NCBI RefSeq assembly: GCF_034057115.1
Contig: NZ_CP139195.1
Coordinates: 4,402,001 to 4,466,000 of the forward strand
Length of the DNA: 64,000 nucleotides
From: Pseudomonas sp. AN-1
GTDB taxonomy: Bacteria > Pseudomonadota > Gammaproteobacteria > Pseudomonadales > Pseudomonadaceae
Direction: 5' to 3'
The notes under the pieces were generated by a model. That model made no database searches. It was not told the origin of the DNA and was given only the letters and a program-made list of their open reading frames with translations. Made by a program: the position numbers and the translations under genes. Below, in pieces: positions 8,601 to 21,600 of this stretch. Positions within the stretch are counted from its first letter, which is position 1. Every line of letters begins with the position of its first letter.

Positions 8601-9455
8601 ATGACTCTGAACTTTCCGTTGCTGCTGGTGCTGGCCGTCGCCGTGTGCGGCGTGCTGGCGTTGCTCGACCTGCTGTTCCTCGCCCCGCGTCGCCGTGCCG
8701 CCATCGCCGCCTACCAGGGCAGCGTGAGCCAGACCGACCCGCAGGTGCTGCAGAAGCTGGCCCGCGAGCCGGTGCTGGTGGAATACGGCAAGTCGTTCTT
8801 CCCGGTGCTGGCGCTGGTGCTGGTGCTGCGCTCGTTCCTGGTCGAGCCGTTCCAGATCCCTTCCGGCTCGATGAAGCCGACCCTCGAGGTCGGCGACTTC
8901 ATCCTGGTCAACAAGTTCTCCTACGGCATCCGCCTGCCGGTGGTGGACACCAAGGTGATCGAGATCGGCGAGCCGCAGCGCGGCGATGTGATGGTGTTCC
9001 GCTTCCCCAGCGATCCCAACGTGAACTACATCAAGCGCGTGGTCGGCCTGCCCGGCGATCATGTGCGCTACAGCAGCGACAAGCGTCTGTTCGTCAACGG
9101 CCAGCCGGTGGCCGAGCAGCTGATCGGCGACGAGCCGGGCAGCCTCGGCAGCGCCCGCCTGTTCAGCGAGAAGCTGGGCGCGGCGGAGCACCTGATCCGC
9201 AAGGAAATGCGCCGCTACCGTATCGAACCGGACCGCGAGTGGGTTGTGCCCGCGGGGCACTACTTCATGATGGGCGACAACCGCGACAACTCCAACGACA
9301 GCCGTTACTGGGATGATCCGGCCATCGCGCCCGAGCTGCACGGCATGGTTCCCGACCGCAACATCGTCGGCAAGGCGTTCGCCGTGTGGATGAGCTGGCC
9401 AGCTCCCAAGGTCGGCCATCTGCCGACCTTCGAGCGTGTCGGGCTGATCCACTGA
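8601..9455 (+). CDS. lepB: Signal peptidase I LepB
   Basis: Inner-membrane protease of 284 residues removing Sec and Tat signal peptides. Two N-terminal transmembrane segments (about 5-27 and 65-81) precede the periplasmic catalytic domain with nucleophile Ser90 (PSGSMKPT) and general base Lys145 (NYIKRVVGLPGD), plus the box MGDNRDNSNDSRYW. Follows lepA by 5 bp. Confidence 0.98.
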   Translation: MTLNFPLLLVLAVAVCGVLALLDLLFLAPRRRAAIAAYQGSVSQTDPQVLQKLAREPVLVEYGKSFFPVLALVLVLRSFLVEPFQIPSGSMKPTLEVGDFILVNKFSYGIRLPVVDTKVIEIGEPQRGDVMVFRFPSDPNVNYIKRVVGLPGDHVRYSSDKRLFVNGQPVAEQLIGDEPGSLGSARLFSEKLGAAEHLIRKEMRRYRIEPDREWVVPAGHYFMMGDNRDNSNDSRYWDDPAIAPELHGMVPDRNIVGKAFAVWMSWPAPKVGHLPTFERVGLIH

Positions 9456-9488
9456 TGCACTGAACAGTTCACGGATACGAGGTTGATC

Positions 9489-9866
9489 ATGGGATTTGCG
9501 CGTTCGCAGAAAGGTCTGTCGATGGTGAGCTGGCTGGTGGTCTTCTGCGTGGCGGCGTTCTTCGCCAGCGTGGCGTTCAAGGTCCTGCCGCACTACTTCG
9601 ACTTCCTTTCCCTGCAGAAGATCGTCACCGGGGTGGAGAGCGAAAAGGCTCTGGAGATCCGCTCGCCCGGCGACTTCTACGCACACGTGAGCCGCGGCAC
9701 CCAGGTCAACAACATCCGCGATCTCGACCTGCGCGAGGTGATGGACGTGCGCATGGAGAACAACGAGTTCTATGTCCATCTCAAATACGAGAAGCGCGAA
9801 CCGCTGATCGAGAACCTTGACCTGGTCGTCCACTTCGACCGCGAATACCGTGTCCGTGCCCCGTGA
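9489..9866 (+). CDS. DUF4845 membrane-anchored protein
   Basis: Protein of 125 residues: a short basic N-terminus, one transmembrane segment (about residues 9-32), then a small extracytoplasmic domain. It corresponds to the conserved hypothetical gene found between lepB and rnc in Pseudomonas (DUF4845); no function is established. The ATG at 9489 is preferred over a TTG at 9483. Its stop overlaps the GTG of rnc by 4 bp, indicating coupled translation. Confidence 0.8.
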   Translation: MGFARSQKGLSMVSWLVVFCVAAFFASVAFKVLPHYFDFLSLQKIVTGVESEKALEIRSPGDFYAHVSRGTQVNNIRDLDLREVMDVRMENNEFYVHLKYEKREPLIENLDLVVHFDREYRVRAP

Positions 9867-10552
9867 GTAACCCTCTGCAACGACTCGAGCGCCAGCTCGG
9901 CTATCAATTCCAGGACCAGAACCTGATGGTCGTGGCCCTGACCCACCGCAGTTTCGCCGGCCGCAACAACGAGCGGCTGGAATTCCTCGGCGATGCCATC
10001 CTCAACTTCGTGGTCGGCGAGGCGCTGTTCAAGCGTTTCCCGCAGGCCCGCGAGGGCCAGCTGTCGCGCCTGCGCGCGCGGCTGGTCAAGGGCGAGACCC
10101 TGGCCCGGCTGGCCCGGGCCTTCGACCTGGGCGAGTACCTGCGCCTGGGCTCCGGCGAGCTGAAGAGCGGCGGTTTCCGTCGCGAGTCGATCCTCGCCGA
10201 CGCCACCGAGGCGCTGATCGGCGCCATCTACCTGGACACCGGCATGGATTCGGCGCGCGACCGCGTGCTGGCCTGGCTGGAGCCCTACTTCGACGAGCTG
10301 ACCCTGGTCGACACCAACAAGGATCCGAAAACCCGCCTGCAGGAGTTCCTGCAATCGCGTGGCTGCGAACTGCCGCGCTACGATGTGGTGGATATCCAGG
10401 GCGAACCGCATTGTCGTACCTTCTTCGTCGAATGCGAAATTGCCCTGCTCAATGAAAAGACCCGTGGCCAGGGTGCCAGCCGCCGCATCGCCGAACAGGT
10501 GGCGGCCGCGGCGGCACTGGTGGCCCTGGGCGTGGAGAATGGCAATGACTGA
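9863..10552 (+). CDS. rnc: Ribonuclease III
   Basis: Double-strand-specific endoribonuclease of 229 residues that processes rRNA precursors and structured mRNAs. The signature [10 protein letters not shown] holds Glu40 and Asp44 of the catalytic centre, [14 protein letters not shown] carries the second acidic pair, and a dsRNA-binding domain spans about 155-225 (KTRLQEFLQ...[16 protein letters not shown]). GTG start within the preceding gene; overlaps era by 8 bp. Confidence 0.98.
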   Translation: MSNPLQRLERQLGYQFQDQNLMVVALTHRSFAGRNNERLEFLGDAILNFVVGEALFKRFPQAREGQLSRLRARLVKGETLARLARAFDLGEYLRLGSGELKSGGFRRESILADATEALIGAIYLDTGMDSARDRVLAWLEPYFDELTLVDTNKDPKTRLQEFLQSRGCELPRYDVVDIQGEPHCRTFFVECEIALLNEKTRGQGASRRIAEQVAAAAALVALGVENGND

Positions 10553-11447
10553 ATCCCAGGCCAGCCGCTGCGGCTACGTGGCCATCGTCGGACGGCCGAA
10601 CGTCGGCAAGTCGACCCTGCTCAATCACATCCTCGGCCAGAAGCTGGCGATCACCTCGCGCAAGCCGCAGACCACCCGCCACACCCTGCTCGGCATCAAG
10701 ACCGAGGGTGCGGTGCAGGCGATCTACGTCGACACCCCCGGCATGCACAAGGACAACGACAAGGCGCTCAACCGCTACATGAACCGCAGCGCCAGCGCGG
10801 CGCTGAAGGACGTGGACGTGGTGATCTTCGTCGTCGACCGTACGCGCTGGACCGACGAGGACCAGATGGTGCTCGACCGGGTCAAGTTCGTCGAAGGCCC
10901 GCTGCTGCTGGTGGTCAACAAGATCGACCGCCTCGAGGACAAGGCCGAGTTGCTGCCGCACCTCAAGTGGCTGGAAGAGCAGCTGCCCAACGCGGAGATC
11001 GTGCCGATCTCCGCGCAGCACGGGCAGAACCTCGACACCCTTGAGCAACTGGTGGCCAAGCACCTGCCCGAAGGTGAGCACTTCTTCGAGGAAGATCAGC
11101 TGACCGATCGCAGCTCGCGCTTCCTCGCCGCCGAACTGGTACGCGAGAAGGTCATGCGCCAGCTCGGCGCCGAGGTGCCCTACCAGGTCACCGTGGAGAT
11201 CGAGCAGTTCCAGCAGCAGGGCCGCGTGCTGCACATCCACGCGCTGATCCTGGTCGAGCGCGACGGGCAGAAGAAGATCATCATCGGCGACAAGGGCGAG
11301 CGCATCAAGCGCATCGGCCAGGACGCCCGCCGCGACATGGAAGAGCTGTTCGGCAGCAAGGTCATGCTCAACCTGTGGGTCAAGGTGAAGAGCGGCTGGT
11401 CCGACGACGAGCGCGCCCTGCGTTCTCTCGGTTACGGCGATCTCTGA
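10545..11447 (+). CDS. era: Ribosome-assembly GTPase Era
   Basis: GTPase of 300 residues that binds the 3' end of 16S rRNA during 30S maturation. P-loop GRPNVGKS is at residues 16-23, DTPGMH is G3, NKID is G4, and a C-terminal KH domain contains the [20 protein letters not shown] loop region. The ATG at 10545 ([16 protein letters not shown]) is chosen over a longer frame running through rnc. Co-transcribed with rnc. Confidence 0.98.
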   Translation: MTESQASRCGYVAIVGRPNVGKSTLLNHILGQKLAITSRKPQTTRHTLLGIKTEGAVQAIYVDTPGMHKDNDKALNRYMNRSASAALKDVDVVIFVVDRTRWTDEDQMVLDRVKFVEGPLLLVVNKIDRLEDKAELLPHLKWLEEQLPNAEIVPISAQHGQNLDTLEQLVAKHLPEGEHFFEEDQLTDRSSRFLAAELVREKVMRQLGAEVPYQVTVEIEQFQQQGRVLHIHALILVERDGQKKIIIGDKGERIKRIGQDARRDMEELFGSKVMLNLWVKVKSGWSDDERALRSLGYGDL

Positions 11448-11468
11448 CCGACGATTGCCACCGTTCCG

Positions 11469-11534
11469 GTAGGGTGCGCCCTGCGCACCTGTACCGTTGT
11501 CCTCGCTTTCGCCGGTGCGCATGGCGCACCCTAC
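11469..11534 (+). repeat. Inverted pair of a 21-bp intergenic repeat (head-to-head)
   Basis: The 21-bp unit beginning GTAGGGTGCGCC and ending GCGCACC occupies 11469-11489; its reverse complement, with one mismatch, occupies 11514-11534, separated by 24 bp. The second arm includes an ATG (11521) in frame with recO. Another inverted pair of the same unit lies at 33573-33632. Confidence 0.8.
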
Positions 11535-11541
11535 GGTCGAC

Positions 11542-12240
11542 ATGATCGCCGCCTCTCGTCCCGCCTTCGTCCTGCACTCCCGCCCCTACAAGGAAACCAG
11601 TGCCCTGGTGGACTTCCTCACCGCCGAGGGTCGCCTGCGCGCGGTGCTGCGCGGTGCGCGCGGCAAGAGCGGCAGCCTGGCGCGGCCGTTCCTGGCGCTG
11701 GAGCTGGAGCTGCGCGGGCTGGGCGAGCTGAAGACGGTGGCGCGCTTGGAGGCGGGCGGCATTCCCCATCTGCTGAGCGGCGACGCGCTGTTCAGTGGCC
11801 TCTACCTCAACGAACTGCTGGTGCGCCTGCTGCCGGCGGAAGATCCGCATCCCGCGCTGTTCGAGCACTATGCCGCGACCCTGGCCGCGCTGGCTGCCGG
11901 GCGGCCGCTGGAGCCGTTGCTGCGCGCCTTCGAATGGCGCCTGCTGGACGATCTGGGCTATGGTTTCGCCCTCGACCGCGACTGCCGGGGGCAGCCGGTC
12001 GAGGCCGCGGCGCTGTACCAGTGGCTGCCGGAGGTCGGTTTCCAGGTCATCGCGCAGTGGCAGCCCGGCCTGTTCCACGGCCGCGAGCTGCTGGCGCTGG
12101 CGGCGGCCGACTGGCAGACGCCGGGAGCCCTGGCCGCGGCCAAGCGGCTGATGCGCCAGGCGCTGGCGCCGCATCTGGGCGGTCGGCCGCTGGCCAGCCG
12201 CGAGCTGTTCATCAATCGCAAGGAGTCCCGTCGTGACTGA
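11542..12240 (+). CDS. recO: DNA repair protein RecO
   Basis: Recombination mediator of 232 residues working with RecF and RecR to load RecA on gapped DNA. N-terminal OB-fold contains [20 protein letters not shown] and the basic stretch [12 protein letters not shown]; the C-terminal helical region ends [18 protein letters not shown]. The ATG at 11542 gives the family length; an earlier ATG at 11521 lies inside the intergenic repeat. Neither has a good ribosome-binding site. Overlaps pdxJ by 8 bp. Confidence 0.93.
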   Translation: MIAASRPAFVLHSRPYKETSALVDFLTAEGRLRAVLRGARGKSGSLARPFLALELELRGLGELKTVARLEAGGIPHLLSGDALFSGLYLNELLVRLLPAEDPHPALFEHYAATLAALAAGRPLEPLLRAFEWRLLDDLGYGFALDRDCRGQPVEAAALYQWLPEVGFQVIAQWQPGLFHGRELLALAAADWQTPGALAAAKRLMRQALAPHLGGRPLASRELFINRKESRRD

Positions 12241-12979
12241 AGCCAACCGCATCCTGCTGGGTGTCAACATCGATCACATCGCCACCCTGCGCCAGGCGCG
12301 CGGCACCCGCTATCCGGACCCGGTGAAGGCCGCGCTGGACGCCGAGGAAGCCGGCGCCGACGGCATCACCGTGCACCTGCGCGAGGACCGTCGGCACATC
12401 CAGGACCGCGACGTGCGCGTGCTGGCCGAGGTGCTGCAGACGCGGATGAACTTCGAGATGGGCGTCACCGAGGAGATGCTCGCCTTCGCCGAGCAGATCC
12501 GCCCGGCGCACGCCTGCTTCGTGCCGGAAACCCGCCAGGAGCTGACCACCGAGGGCGGTCTCGACGTGCTCGGCCAGGAGGCGCGCATCAGGGCGGCGGT
12601 GGAGCGCCTGGCGGCGGTCGGCTGCGAGGTGTCGCTGTTCATCGACGCCGACCCGCGGCAGATCGAGGCGGCCGCACGCATCGGCGCGCCGGCCATCGAG
12701 CTGCACACCGGCCGCTACGCCGATGCCCACACGCAGGCGGAGATGGCCGCCGAGCTGGCGCGCATCCGCGACGGCGTCGAGTGCGGCCTGAGTCACGGCC
12801 TGATCGTCAATGCCGGCCACGGGCTGCACTACCACAACGCCGAGGCGGTCGCCGCCATCCGTGGCATCAACGAGCTGAACATCGGCCACGCCATCGTCGC
12901 CCATGCGCTGTTCGTCGGCTTCAAGCAGGCGGTGGCGGAGATGAAGGCGCTGATCGTCGCGGCGGCTGAGCGTCGCTGA
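12233..12979 (+). CDS. pdxJ: Pyridoxine 5'-phosphate synthase PdxJ
   Basis: TIM-barrel enzyme of 248 residues condensing 1-deoxy-D-xylulose 5-phosphate with 3-amino-1-hydroxyacetone phosphate to make pyridoxine 5'-phosphate. Diagnostic sequences are [21 protein letters not shown] region at residues 8-28, [16 protein letters not shown] and [17 protein letters not shown] start at 12233 inside the end of recO, the conserved recO-pdxJ coupling. Confidence 0.98.
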   Translation: MTEANRILLGVNIDHIATLRQARGTRYPDPVKAALDAEEAGADGITVHLREDRRHIQDRDVRVLAEVLQTRMNFEMGVTEEMLAFAEQIRPAHACFVPETRQELTTEGGLDVLGQEARIRAAVERLAAVGCEVSLFIDADPRQIEAAARIGAPAIELHTGRYADAHTQAEMAAELARIRDGVECGLSHGLIVNAGHGLHYHNAEAVAAIRGINELNIGHAIVAHALFVGFKQAVAEMKALIVAAAERR

Positions 12980-12985
12980 GACCTG

Positions 12986-13098
12986 GGTTGATCGTGCCCA
13001 CGCTCCGGCGTGGGCACGCATCCGGGGACGCTCTGCGTCTCATGGGTGCGGAGCGCCCAGGCCCGGGTTCCCATGCGGGAGCGTGGGAGCCATCAACC
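12986..13098. repeat. REP-like composite inverted repeat between pdxJ and cmoB
   Basis: An inner hairpin CGTGCCCACGC/GCGTGGGCACG (12993-13003 with 13008-13018) lies at one end. The outer ends also pair imperfectly: GGTTGATC... from 12986 and ...CATCAACC to 13098. The layout resembles the CCCACGC...GCGTGGG extragenic elements common in Pseudomonas. It fills the gap between two convergent genes; a related hairpin is at 36066-36091. Confidence 0.75.
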
Positions 13099-13102
13099 TC
13101 TT

Positions 13103-14080
13103 CTACGGCTTGCGCGCCAGCAGCACGGCGCGCGTCGGCGCCGGCAGGCCTTCCACGGTGCGGCTGCGGTCCTGCGCATCGAGGAACTCGGGCAGCGACT
13201 GGAATTTCATCCACTCGGTGGAGCGCTGTTCCTCGACGCTGGTGACGCTGACGTCGACGCAGCGCACTTCACTGAAGCCGGCGCGGCGCAGCCACAGCTC
13301 CAGCGCCGGCACCGAGGGCAGGAACCAGACGTTGCGCATCTGCGCGTAGCGGTCCTCGGGGACCAGCACGGTGTTCACGTCGCCGTCCACCACCAGGGTC
13401 TCCAGCACCAGCTCGCCGCCGCGCACCAGGCAGTCCTTGAGCGCCAGCAGGTGGTCGATGGGCGAGCGGCGGTGGTAGAGCACGCCCATGGAGAACACCG
13501 TGTCGAAGCCTTCCAGCTTTTCCGGCAGCTCCTCCAGGGCCAGCGGCAGATGCCAGGCGGGCAGCTCGGGCAGGTAGTTCTTCATCGCCAGGAACTGGCA
13601 GAAGAACAGCCAGTTGGGGTCGACGCCCACCACGCAGTCGGCGCCGGCGCCGAGCATGCGCCACTGGTAGTAGCCGTTGCCGCAGCCGACATCCAGCACG
13701 CGCTTGCCGGCCAGGTCCAGGTGCGGGGCCACGCGCGTCCACTTCCAGTCCGAATGCCACTCGGTGTCGACGTGCACGCCGAACAGCTCGAATGGCCCCT
13801 TGCGCCAGGGGATCAGACCCCTGAGCGCCTGTTCCAGCATGGCGCGTTGCCCGGCGCTGCAGGTGCCGTCGAGGAAGAACGCCTCGGCCAGTTCGCGGCG
13901 CTCGACCGCCAGCGGCGGCAGGGCATCCACCGCCGCCTGCCAGCGCGGCAGGTCGCCATGGCCGGCGGCCAGCTTGGCGGCCAGCAGGTCGGGCAGGGTG
14001 GCGGCCCAGGCGGCCAGCGGCGTGCCGCGCAGGCGGTCGAGCAGGGCGGGAAGGTCGGCGCGGGTGGCGAGGTCGGTCAT
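13103..14080 (-). CDS. cmoB: tRNA U34 carboxymethyltransferase CmoB
   Basis: Uses carboxy-S-adenosylmethionine to turn 5-hydroxyuridine at tRNA position 34 into 5-carboxymethoxyuridine. The 325-residue protein has the Rossmann motif [20 protein letters not shown] and the sequence [20 protein letters not shown]. The ATG at 14080 overlaps the cmoA stop as ATGA, so translation is coupled to cmoA, which makes its cofactor. Confidence 0.96.
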   Translation of the reverse strand: MTDLATRADLPALLDRLRGTPLAAWAATLPDLLAAKLAAGHGDLPRWQAAVDALPPLAVERRELAEAFFLDGTCSAGQRAMLEQALRGLIPWRKGPFELFGVHVDTEWHSDWKWTRVAPHLDLAGKRVLDVGCGNGYYQWRMLGAGADCVVGVDPNWLFFCQFLAMKNYLPELPAWHLPLALEELPEKLEGFDTVFSMGVLYHRRSPIDHLLALKDCLVRGGELVLETLVVDGDVNTVLVPEDRYAQMRNVWFLPSVPALELWLRRAGFSEVRCVDVSVTSVEEQRSTEWMKFQSLPEFLDAQDRSRTVEGLPAPTRAVLLARKP

Positions 14081-14820
14081 GGCAGGGCGATCAGCGAGGC
14101 GAAGTTGAGACATTGGAACCAGGGAATGACTGTCGAGAAGCCGGCAGCGGCGAGGCGCTCGCGGTGCTCGGCGAGGCTGTCCGGCTTCATCACGTTCTCG
14201 ATGGCGCTGCGTTTCTGGGCGATCTCCAGCTCGCTGTAGCCATTGGCGCGCTTGAAGGCGATGTGCAGATCGCCGAGCAGGGCGTGTTCCTCGGCATCCT
14301 CGAAGCGCAGCTTCTCCGAGAGGATCAGCGCGCCGCCGGGCAGCAGCGCCTGGCGGATGCGGGTGAGCAGGTCGAGGCGCTGCTCGCGCGGGATGAACTG
14401 CAGAGTGAAGTTCAGCGCCACCACCGAGGCGCTCTGGAACTCGAGCCGGCAGATGTCGGCCTCGAGCACCTCGACCGGCAGCAGTTCCTGGAACATCGAG
14501 TCCTGGGCGTGCAGGTACTCGCGGCAGCGCTCGACCATGGCGCTGGAGTTGTCCACCGCGACCACCCGGCAACCCTCGGCCTGCACGTGGCGGCGCAGCG
14601 CCTGGCTGACTGCGCCGAGCGAGCAGCCCAGATCGTAGAGGGCGCTGTGCGGCTGGGCGAACTGCCCGGCGATCACCCCGAGGTTCTCGACGATGGTCGG
14701 ATAACCCGGCACCGAGCGCTTGATCATGTCGGGGAACACGCGCACCACCGCCTCGTTGAACACGAAGTCGGCGACCTGTTCCTGGGGGGTGGCGTAGATG
14801 CGGTCTGGGGTCTGCTTCAC
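14077..14820 (-). CDS. cmoA: Carboxy-S-adenosyl-L-methionine synthase CmoA
   Basis: Makes carboxy-SAM from SAM and prephenate for wobble-uridine modification. The 247-residue protein begins [20 protein letters not shown] from a GTG at 14820, and carries [11 protein letters not shown] (cofactor loop) and [15 protein letters not shown]. First gene of a two-gene cmoA-cmoB operon on the minus strand. Confidence 0.96.
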   Translation of the reverse strand: MKQTPDRIYATPQEQVADFVFNEAVVRVFPDMIKRSVPGYPTIVENLGVIAGQFAQPHSALYDLGCSLGAVSQALRRHVQAEGCRVVAVDNSSAMVERCREYLHAQDSMFQELLPVEVLEADICRLEFQSASVVALNFTLQFIPREQRLDLLTRIRQALLPGGALILSEKLRFEDAEEHALLGDLHIAFKRANGYSELEIAQKRSAIENVMKPDSLAEHRERLAAAGFSTVIPWFQCLNFASLIALP

Positions 14821-14884
14821 GGCAGGCTTCCGGCATGGGAAAGCCGGCCATTCTAGCGGAGCGGCCGGGTCGCTCGCAGCCCCG

Positions 14885-15454
14885 TCACCTCAGCTGGTCG
14901 GAAAAGTACTCGCCGGCGCCCTGCAGCGGTCCCAGCGGGTTGCGCTCGACCTGCAGGCGGCGGATCTGCGGCTCGCCGTTGCTGACCTTGTGCACCAGGG
15001 TGTCGTCCACCAGCACGAACACCGCGCGGAACGCCCAGCCCCGCACCTCGCGGTTCTTGCGGAAGTTGAGCACGTCGGCCCAGAAGCTGCCGGTGCGCTG
15101 GGTGTCGGTCTGGTTGAACTCGAAGGCGTAGCCGCTGCAGCGCTCCTTGGCCTGCAGGCAGGTCACCAGGCTGTCCGGCAGGTAGTCGATGGGCACGTTC
15201 GGCTGCACGAACATCATGCGCACATCGAGGAACGACAGGGTGCGACCGTTGCCGTTGATCACCGGGTCGAAGCCGAGGGAGAACAGTTCGGGACGCCTGG
15301 TGACTCCGGGCTGCGCCTGCTGGTAGCGCCCCTCGGCATCCAGATAGTCGCGAAACGGTGAGACGATCTCGGCGCGCTCGCTGGGAAGCAGGCCGCTGCA
15401 ACCGGAAAGCAGCACCAGCAGGGCCAGTGCATGCGGCCGCCCGTACAGGTTCAT
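14885..15454 (-). CDS. Putative lipoprotein of unknown function
   Basis: Protein of 189 residues with a lipoprotein signal peptide ([11 protein letters not shown], lipidated Cys near residue 19). The mature part, with [20 protein letters not shown] and [20 protein letters not shown], is soluble and looks periplasmic; I do not recognise the family. The ATG at 15454 places the signal peptide correctly; another ATG five codons upstream is possible. Sits between cmoA and icp in the same direction. Confidence 0.65.
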   Translation of the reverse strand: MNLYGRPHALALLVLLSGCSGLLPSERAEIVSPFRDYLDAEGRYQQAQPGVTRRPELFSLGFDPVINGNGRTLSFLDVRMMFVQPNVPIDYLPDSLVTCLQAKERCSGYAFEFNQTDTQRTGSFWADVLNFRKNREVRGWAFRAVFVLVDDTLVHKVSNGEPQIRRLQVERNPLGPLQGAGEYFSDQLR

Positions 15455-15540
15455 ATTGCACCCCCACATGATGAAGCCTGTCCCTATTCCTATAGGCGAT
15501 CTGGCAGGGGGGCGCTGCCTGGCGGGACGAGCGGCGAAGG

Positions 15541-15948
15541 TCAGCGGATGCTGATCCGGCAGGCGAAGGTCCGCTCCGCGGCCACGCCCTCTTCCCAGGG
15601 CCGTCGGTAGTCCAGGGTCAACTGGCCCTCGCCGCGGCTGACGGCGCGGAAGCGCCAGGTCGACACCCCGGCGCTGCCCACCAGGCCGGCGTCCTCGGGG
15701 GTGGTGTAGACCTCCGGGCCGAGCAGGCGGAGCGCCGGCGCGCCGCTGTCGCGCAGCACCCAGCGAAAGCCGGTGGTGGGGTTGCTCGGCAGGCGCAGGT
15801 CGAACGTCTGGCCGGCGCGCAGTTCGAGCGGATCGCAGTGGCGCTGCTGGTCGTCCAGTTCCAGGGTGCCCGGCGCCTGGTGCGCGCAGGCGGCGAGCAG
15901 GGTGGTCGCCGCCAGCGGCAGCAGGTGCAGGGAGAAGCGGGGCGGCAT
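15541..15948 (-). CDS. icp: Chagasin-type cysteine-peptidase inhibitor lipoprotein (ICP, family I42)
   Basis: Protein of 135 residues with lipobox LLAAC (Cys21). The three inhibitor loops of chagasin-family proteins are recognisable: NPTTGFRW at 56-63, a Gly-rich GLVGSAG at 88-94, and RPWE at 116-119. Family members block papain-like cysteine proteases; an ICP of this type is known in P. aeruginosa next to the lon-like asrA, and the same neighbour is found here. Predicted to sit on the periplasmic face of the envelope. Confidence 0.85.
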   Translation of the reverse strand: MPPRFSLHLLPLAATTLLAACAHQAPGTLELDDQQRHCDPLELRAGQTFDLRLPSNPTTGFRWVLRDSGAPALRLLGPEVYTTPEDAGLVGSAGVSTWRFRAVSRGEGQLTLDYRRPWEEGVAAERTFACRISIR

Positions 15949-16055
15949 GGGCAGGTTCCCGTGGCAGTGTGCTTGGGCATAGCCTAGCCGATGGATATGC
16001 ACTTCCGCTTGCGGGCATCGCGGCGCGGTGGCGTGCAACCGCGCCGCGGCACGGC

Positions 16056-18455
<2,400 letters not shown>

Positions 18456-18639
18456 GAAGGGGTTCCTGCACAGTCGGGATTTGTGCCTACATGGGGCCGC
18501 GGGAGGGCATTTCAACCGTGCCGGCGGGCGGCGCGGGGCATCGGGGAGGGGCGGAGGGCGCCGGTGCGGCGCGGCGGGGCCGGGCCGGAAGTGCGACCGC
18601 CGGCGCAAGGCCGGCGGTCGTCAGCAGGGCAGGGAGGGA

Positions 18640-21600
18640 TCAGCCGATAGTCATCAGGCTGGCGTTGCCGCCGGCGGCGGCGGTGTTGACGCTCAGGGCG
18701 TGCTCGATCAGCAGGCGCTCCAGCGGGATGTCGGTGTCGCCCCGGCCCAGGCCGTTGACGCCGACGATCGCCCCCGGGCGCTTGGCGGCCAGCTGGCAGA
18801 CCTCGCGCAGCTGGTCGGAGTCGCCGTGGTGGAGGATGGCGTCGAAGCCCAGCTCGCAGGAGGCCCAGTCGCCGACCAGCTGGATGCGCTGCTGGACCGC
18901 CAGGGGCAGCTGGGCGAGCAGCTTGCGGCTGGCGGCGTTGTCCGCCCACAGCACGCGACAGCCCACCGCGAGCACGGCGGCCAGCTGGGCGAGCAGGTCG
19001 CCCTCGTCGTCGGCCAGGCACAGCACCCGCTCGCGCGGCAGCAGGCTGTAGGTGTTGCGCTCGCCGGTCGGGCCGCTCAGCACCTGGGTCAGGCCGCTCT
19101 GCGCCAGGCTGGCGTAGCGCTCGGCCAGCGCGGCGAGTTCGGGCTGCTGCTTGCGCGCCCATTCCAGCAGGGCCGGGAAGGCCGGGCCGCGGGCGTCCGC
19201 GCGCTGCCCCTCGCCGTCCTGCAGCTGGCGGCTGACCGCGTCCTGCGGACGGGTGGCGAGCAGGCGGTACAGGTACAGCGGGCCGCCGGCCTTCGGGCCG
19301 GTGCCGGACAGGCCCTCGCCGCCGAACGGCTGCACGCCGACCACTGCGCCGACCATGTTGCGGTTGACGTAGAGGTTGCCGACGCGGGCCGAGTCGACCA
19401 CCTGGGCGATGGTCTCGTCGATGCGGGTGTGCACGCCCAGGGTCAGGCCGTAGCCGCTGGCGTTGATCGAATCGAGCAGGGTGGCCAGCTCGGCGCGAGG
19501 GTAGCGCACCACGTGCAGCACCGGGCCGAAGATCTCGCGCTTGAGTTCGTCGAAGCTCTCCAGCTCGATCAGGGTCGGCATCACGAAGGTGCCGCGCCGG
19601 ATGTCCGCGCCGTTGGCGCGAGACAGCTGGTGCACCTTGCGGCCCTTGTCGCGCATGGCCTGGATGTGCCGCTCGATGTTGGCCTTGGCCTCTTCGTCGA
19701 TCACCGGACCGATGTCGGTGTCGAGGCGCTCCGGGTTGCCCAGGCTGTACTCGGCCATGGCGCCCTTGAGCATCGCCAGCACGCGGTCGGCGACGTCCTC
19801 CTGCACGCACAGCACGCGCAGCGCCGAGCAGCGCTGGCCGGCGCTGTCGAAGGCGGAGGCGATAACGTCGACCACCACCTGCTCGGTGAGCGCCGAGGAG
19901 TCGACGATCATGGCGTTCTGTCCGCCGGTCTCGGCGATCAGCGGGATGGTGCGGCCCTGGGCGTCGAGACGGCCGGCGAGGTTGCGCTGGATGATCCCGG
20001 CGACCTCGGTGGAGCCGGTGAACATCACCCCGCGGATGCGCTCGTCGGCGATCAGTGCGGCGCCCACGGTCTCGCCGCGGCCCGGCAGCAGCTGCACGGC
20101 GCCGGCCGGCACGCCGGCCTCGAGGAGGATGCGCACCGCCTGGGCGGCGATCAGCGGGGTCTGCTCGGCCGGCTTGGCCAGCACGGTGTTGCCGGCGGCC
20201 AGCGCCGCGGCCACCTGACCGCTGAAGATCGCCAGCGGGAAGTTCCACGGGCTGATGCACACCACCGGGCCCAGCGGGCGGTGGCTGTCGTTGGAGAAGT
20301 GGTTGCGCGCCTGCGCGGCGTAGTAGCGCAGGAAGTCGACCGCCTCGCGCACCTCGGCGATGGCGTTGGCGAAGGTCTTGCCGGACTCGCGGACCAAGAG
20401 GCCCATCAGCTGCTGGATCTCGGCCTCCATCTGGTCGGCGGCGCGCTCCAGCACGGCGGCGCGCTCGGCCGGCAGGGTGGACTGCCAGATCTGCCCGCTG
20501 GACACCGCGCACAGCACGGCGCTGCGCACGTCCGCCACGCTGGCCTCGAACACCTGGCCGACCACGTCGCGGTGGTCGGCGGGGTTCCTCACCGGCTGCG
20601 CCTCGCCGGGCGCCGCGGCGTCGCAGCCGAGCAGCGGCTGGGCGCGGTATTCGTTGTTGACGCTGGCCAGCAGCGCCGAGGACAGCGAGCCGAGACGGTG
20701 CTCATTGGCCAGGTCGATGCCGCTGGAGTTGACCCGCGCCTCGCCGTACAGAGTGCGCGGCAGCGGGATGCGCGGATGCGGCAGGCCGAGGGTGCCTTCC
20801 TGGGCGGCCATCTGCTCGACCTGCACCACCGGGTCCTCGACCAGGTCCTTCAGCGAGATGCTGTGGTCGGCGATGCGGTTGACGAACGAGGTGTTGGCGC
20901 CGTTCTCCAGCAGGCGGCGCACCAGGTAGGCCAGCAGCGTCTCGTGGCTGCCCACCGGCGCGTAGATGCGGCACGGACGGTTCAGCTTGCCGTCGGCGAC
21001 CTTGCCGACCACCTGCTCGTAGAGCGGCTCGCCCATGCCGTGCAGGCACTGGAACTCGTACTGGCCGGGGTAGTAGTTCTGCCCGGCGAGGTTGTAGATG
21101 GCCGCCAGCGAGTGGGCGTTGTGGGTGGCGAACTGCGGGTAGATCGCCTCCGGCACCGCCAGCAGCTTGCGCGCGCAGGCGATGTAGGACAGGTCGGTGT
21201 ACGGCTTGCGGGTGTACACCGGGAAGCCCTCCAGGCCCTCGACCTGGGCGCGCTTGATCTCGCTGTCCCAGTAGGCGCCCTTGACCAGGCGGATCATCAG
21301 GCGGTGGCGGCTGCGCTTGGCCAGGTCGATGACGTAGTCGATCACGTACGGGCAGCGCTTCTGGTAGGCCTGGATGACGAAGCCGATGCCGTTCCAGCCG
21401 GCCAGCGACGGCTCGAAGCACAGGCGCTCGAGCAGGTCCAGCGACAGCTCCAGGCGGTCGGCCTCCTCGGCGTCGATGTTGATGCCGATGTCGTACTGCC
21501 TGGCCAGCTGGGTCAGACCGAGCAGGGTCGGGTACAGCTCCTCCATCACCCGCTCGTACTGGGCGCGGCTGTAGCGCGGGTGCAGCGCGGACAGCTTGAT

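Noticed and set aside
11521-11541. ATG at 11521 as the recO start
   Set aside because: It lies inside an intergenic repeat arm and adds seven residues not expected at the family N-terminus; kept only as an alternative.
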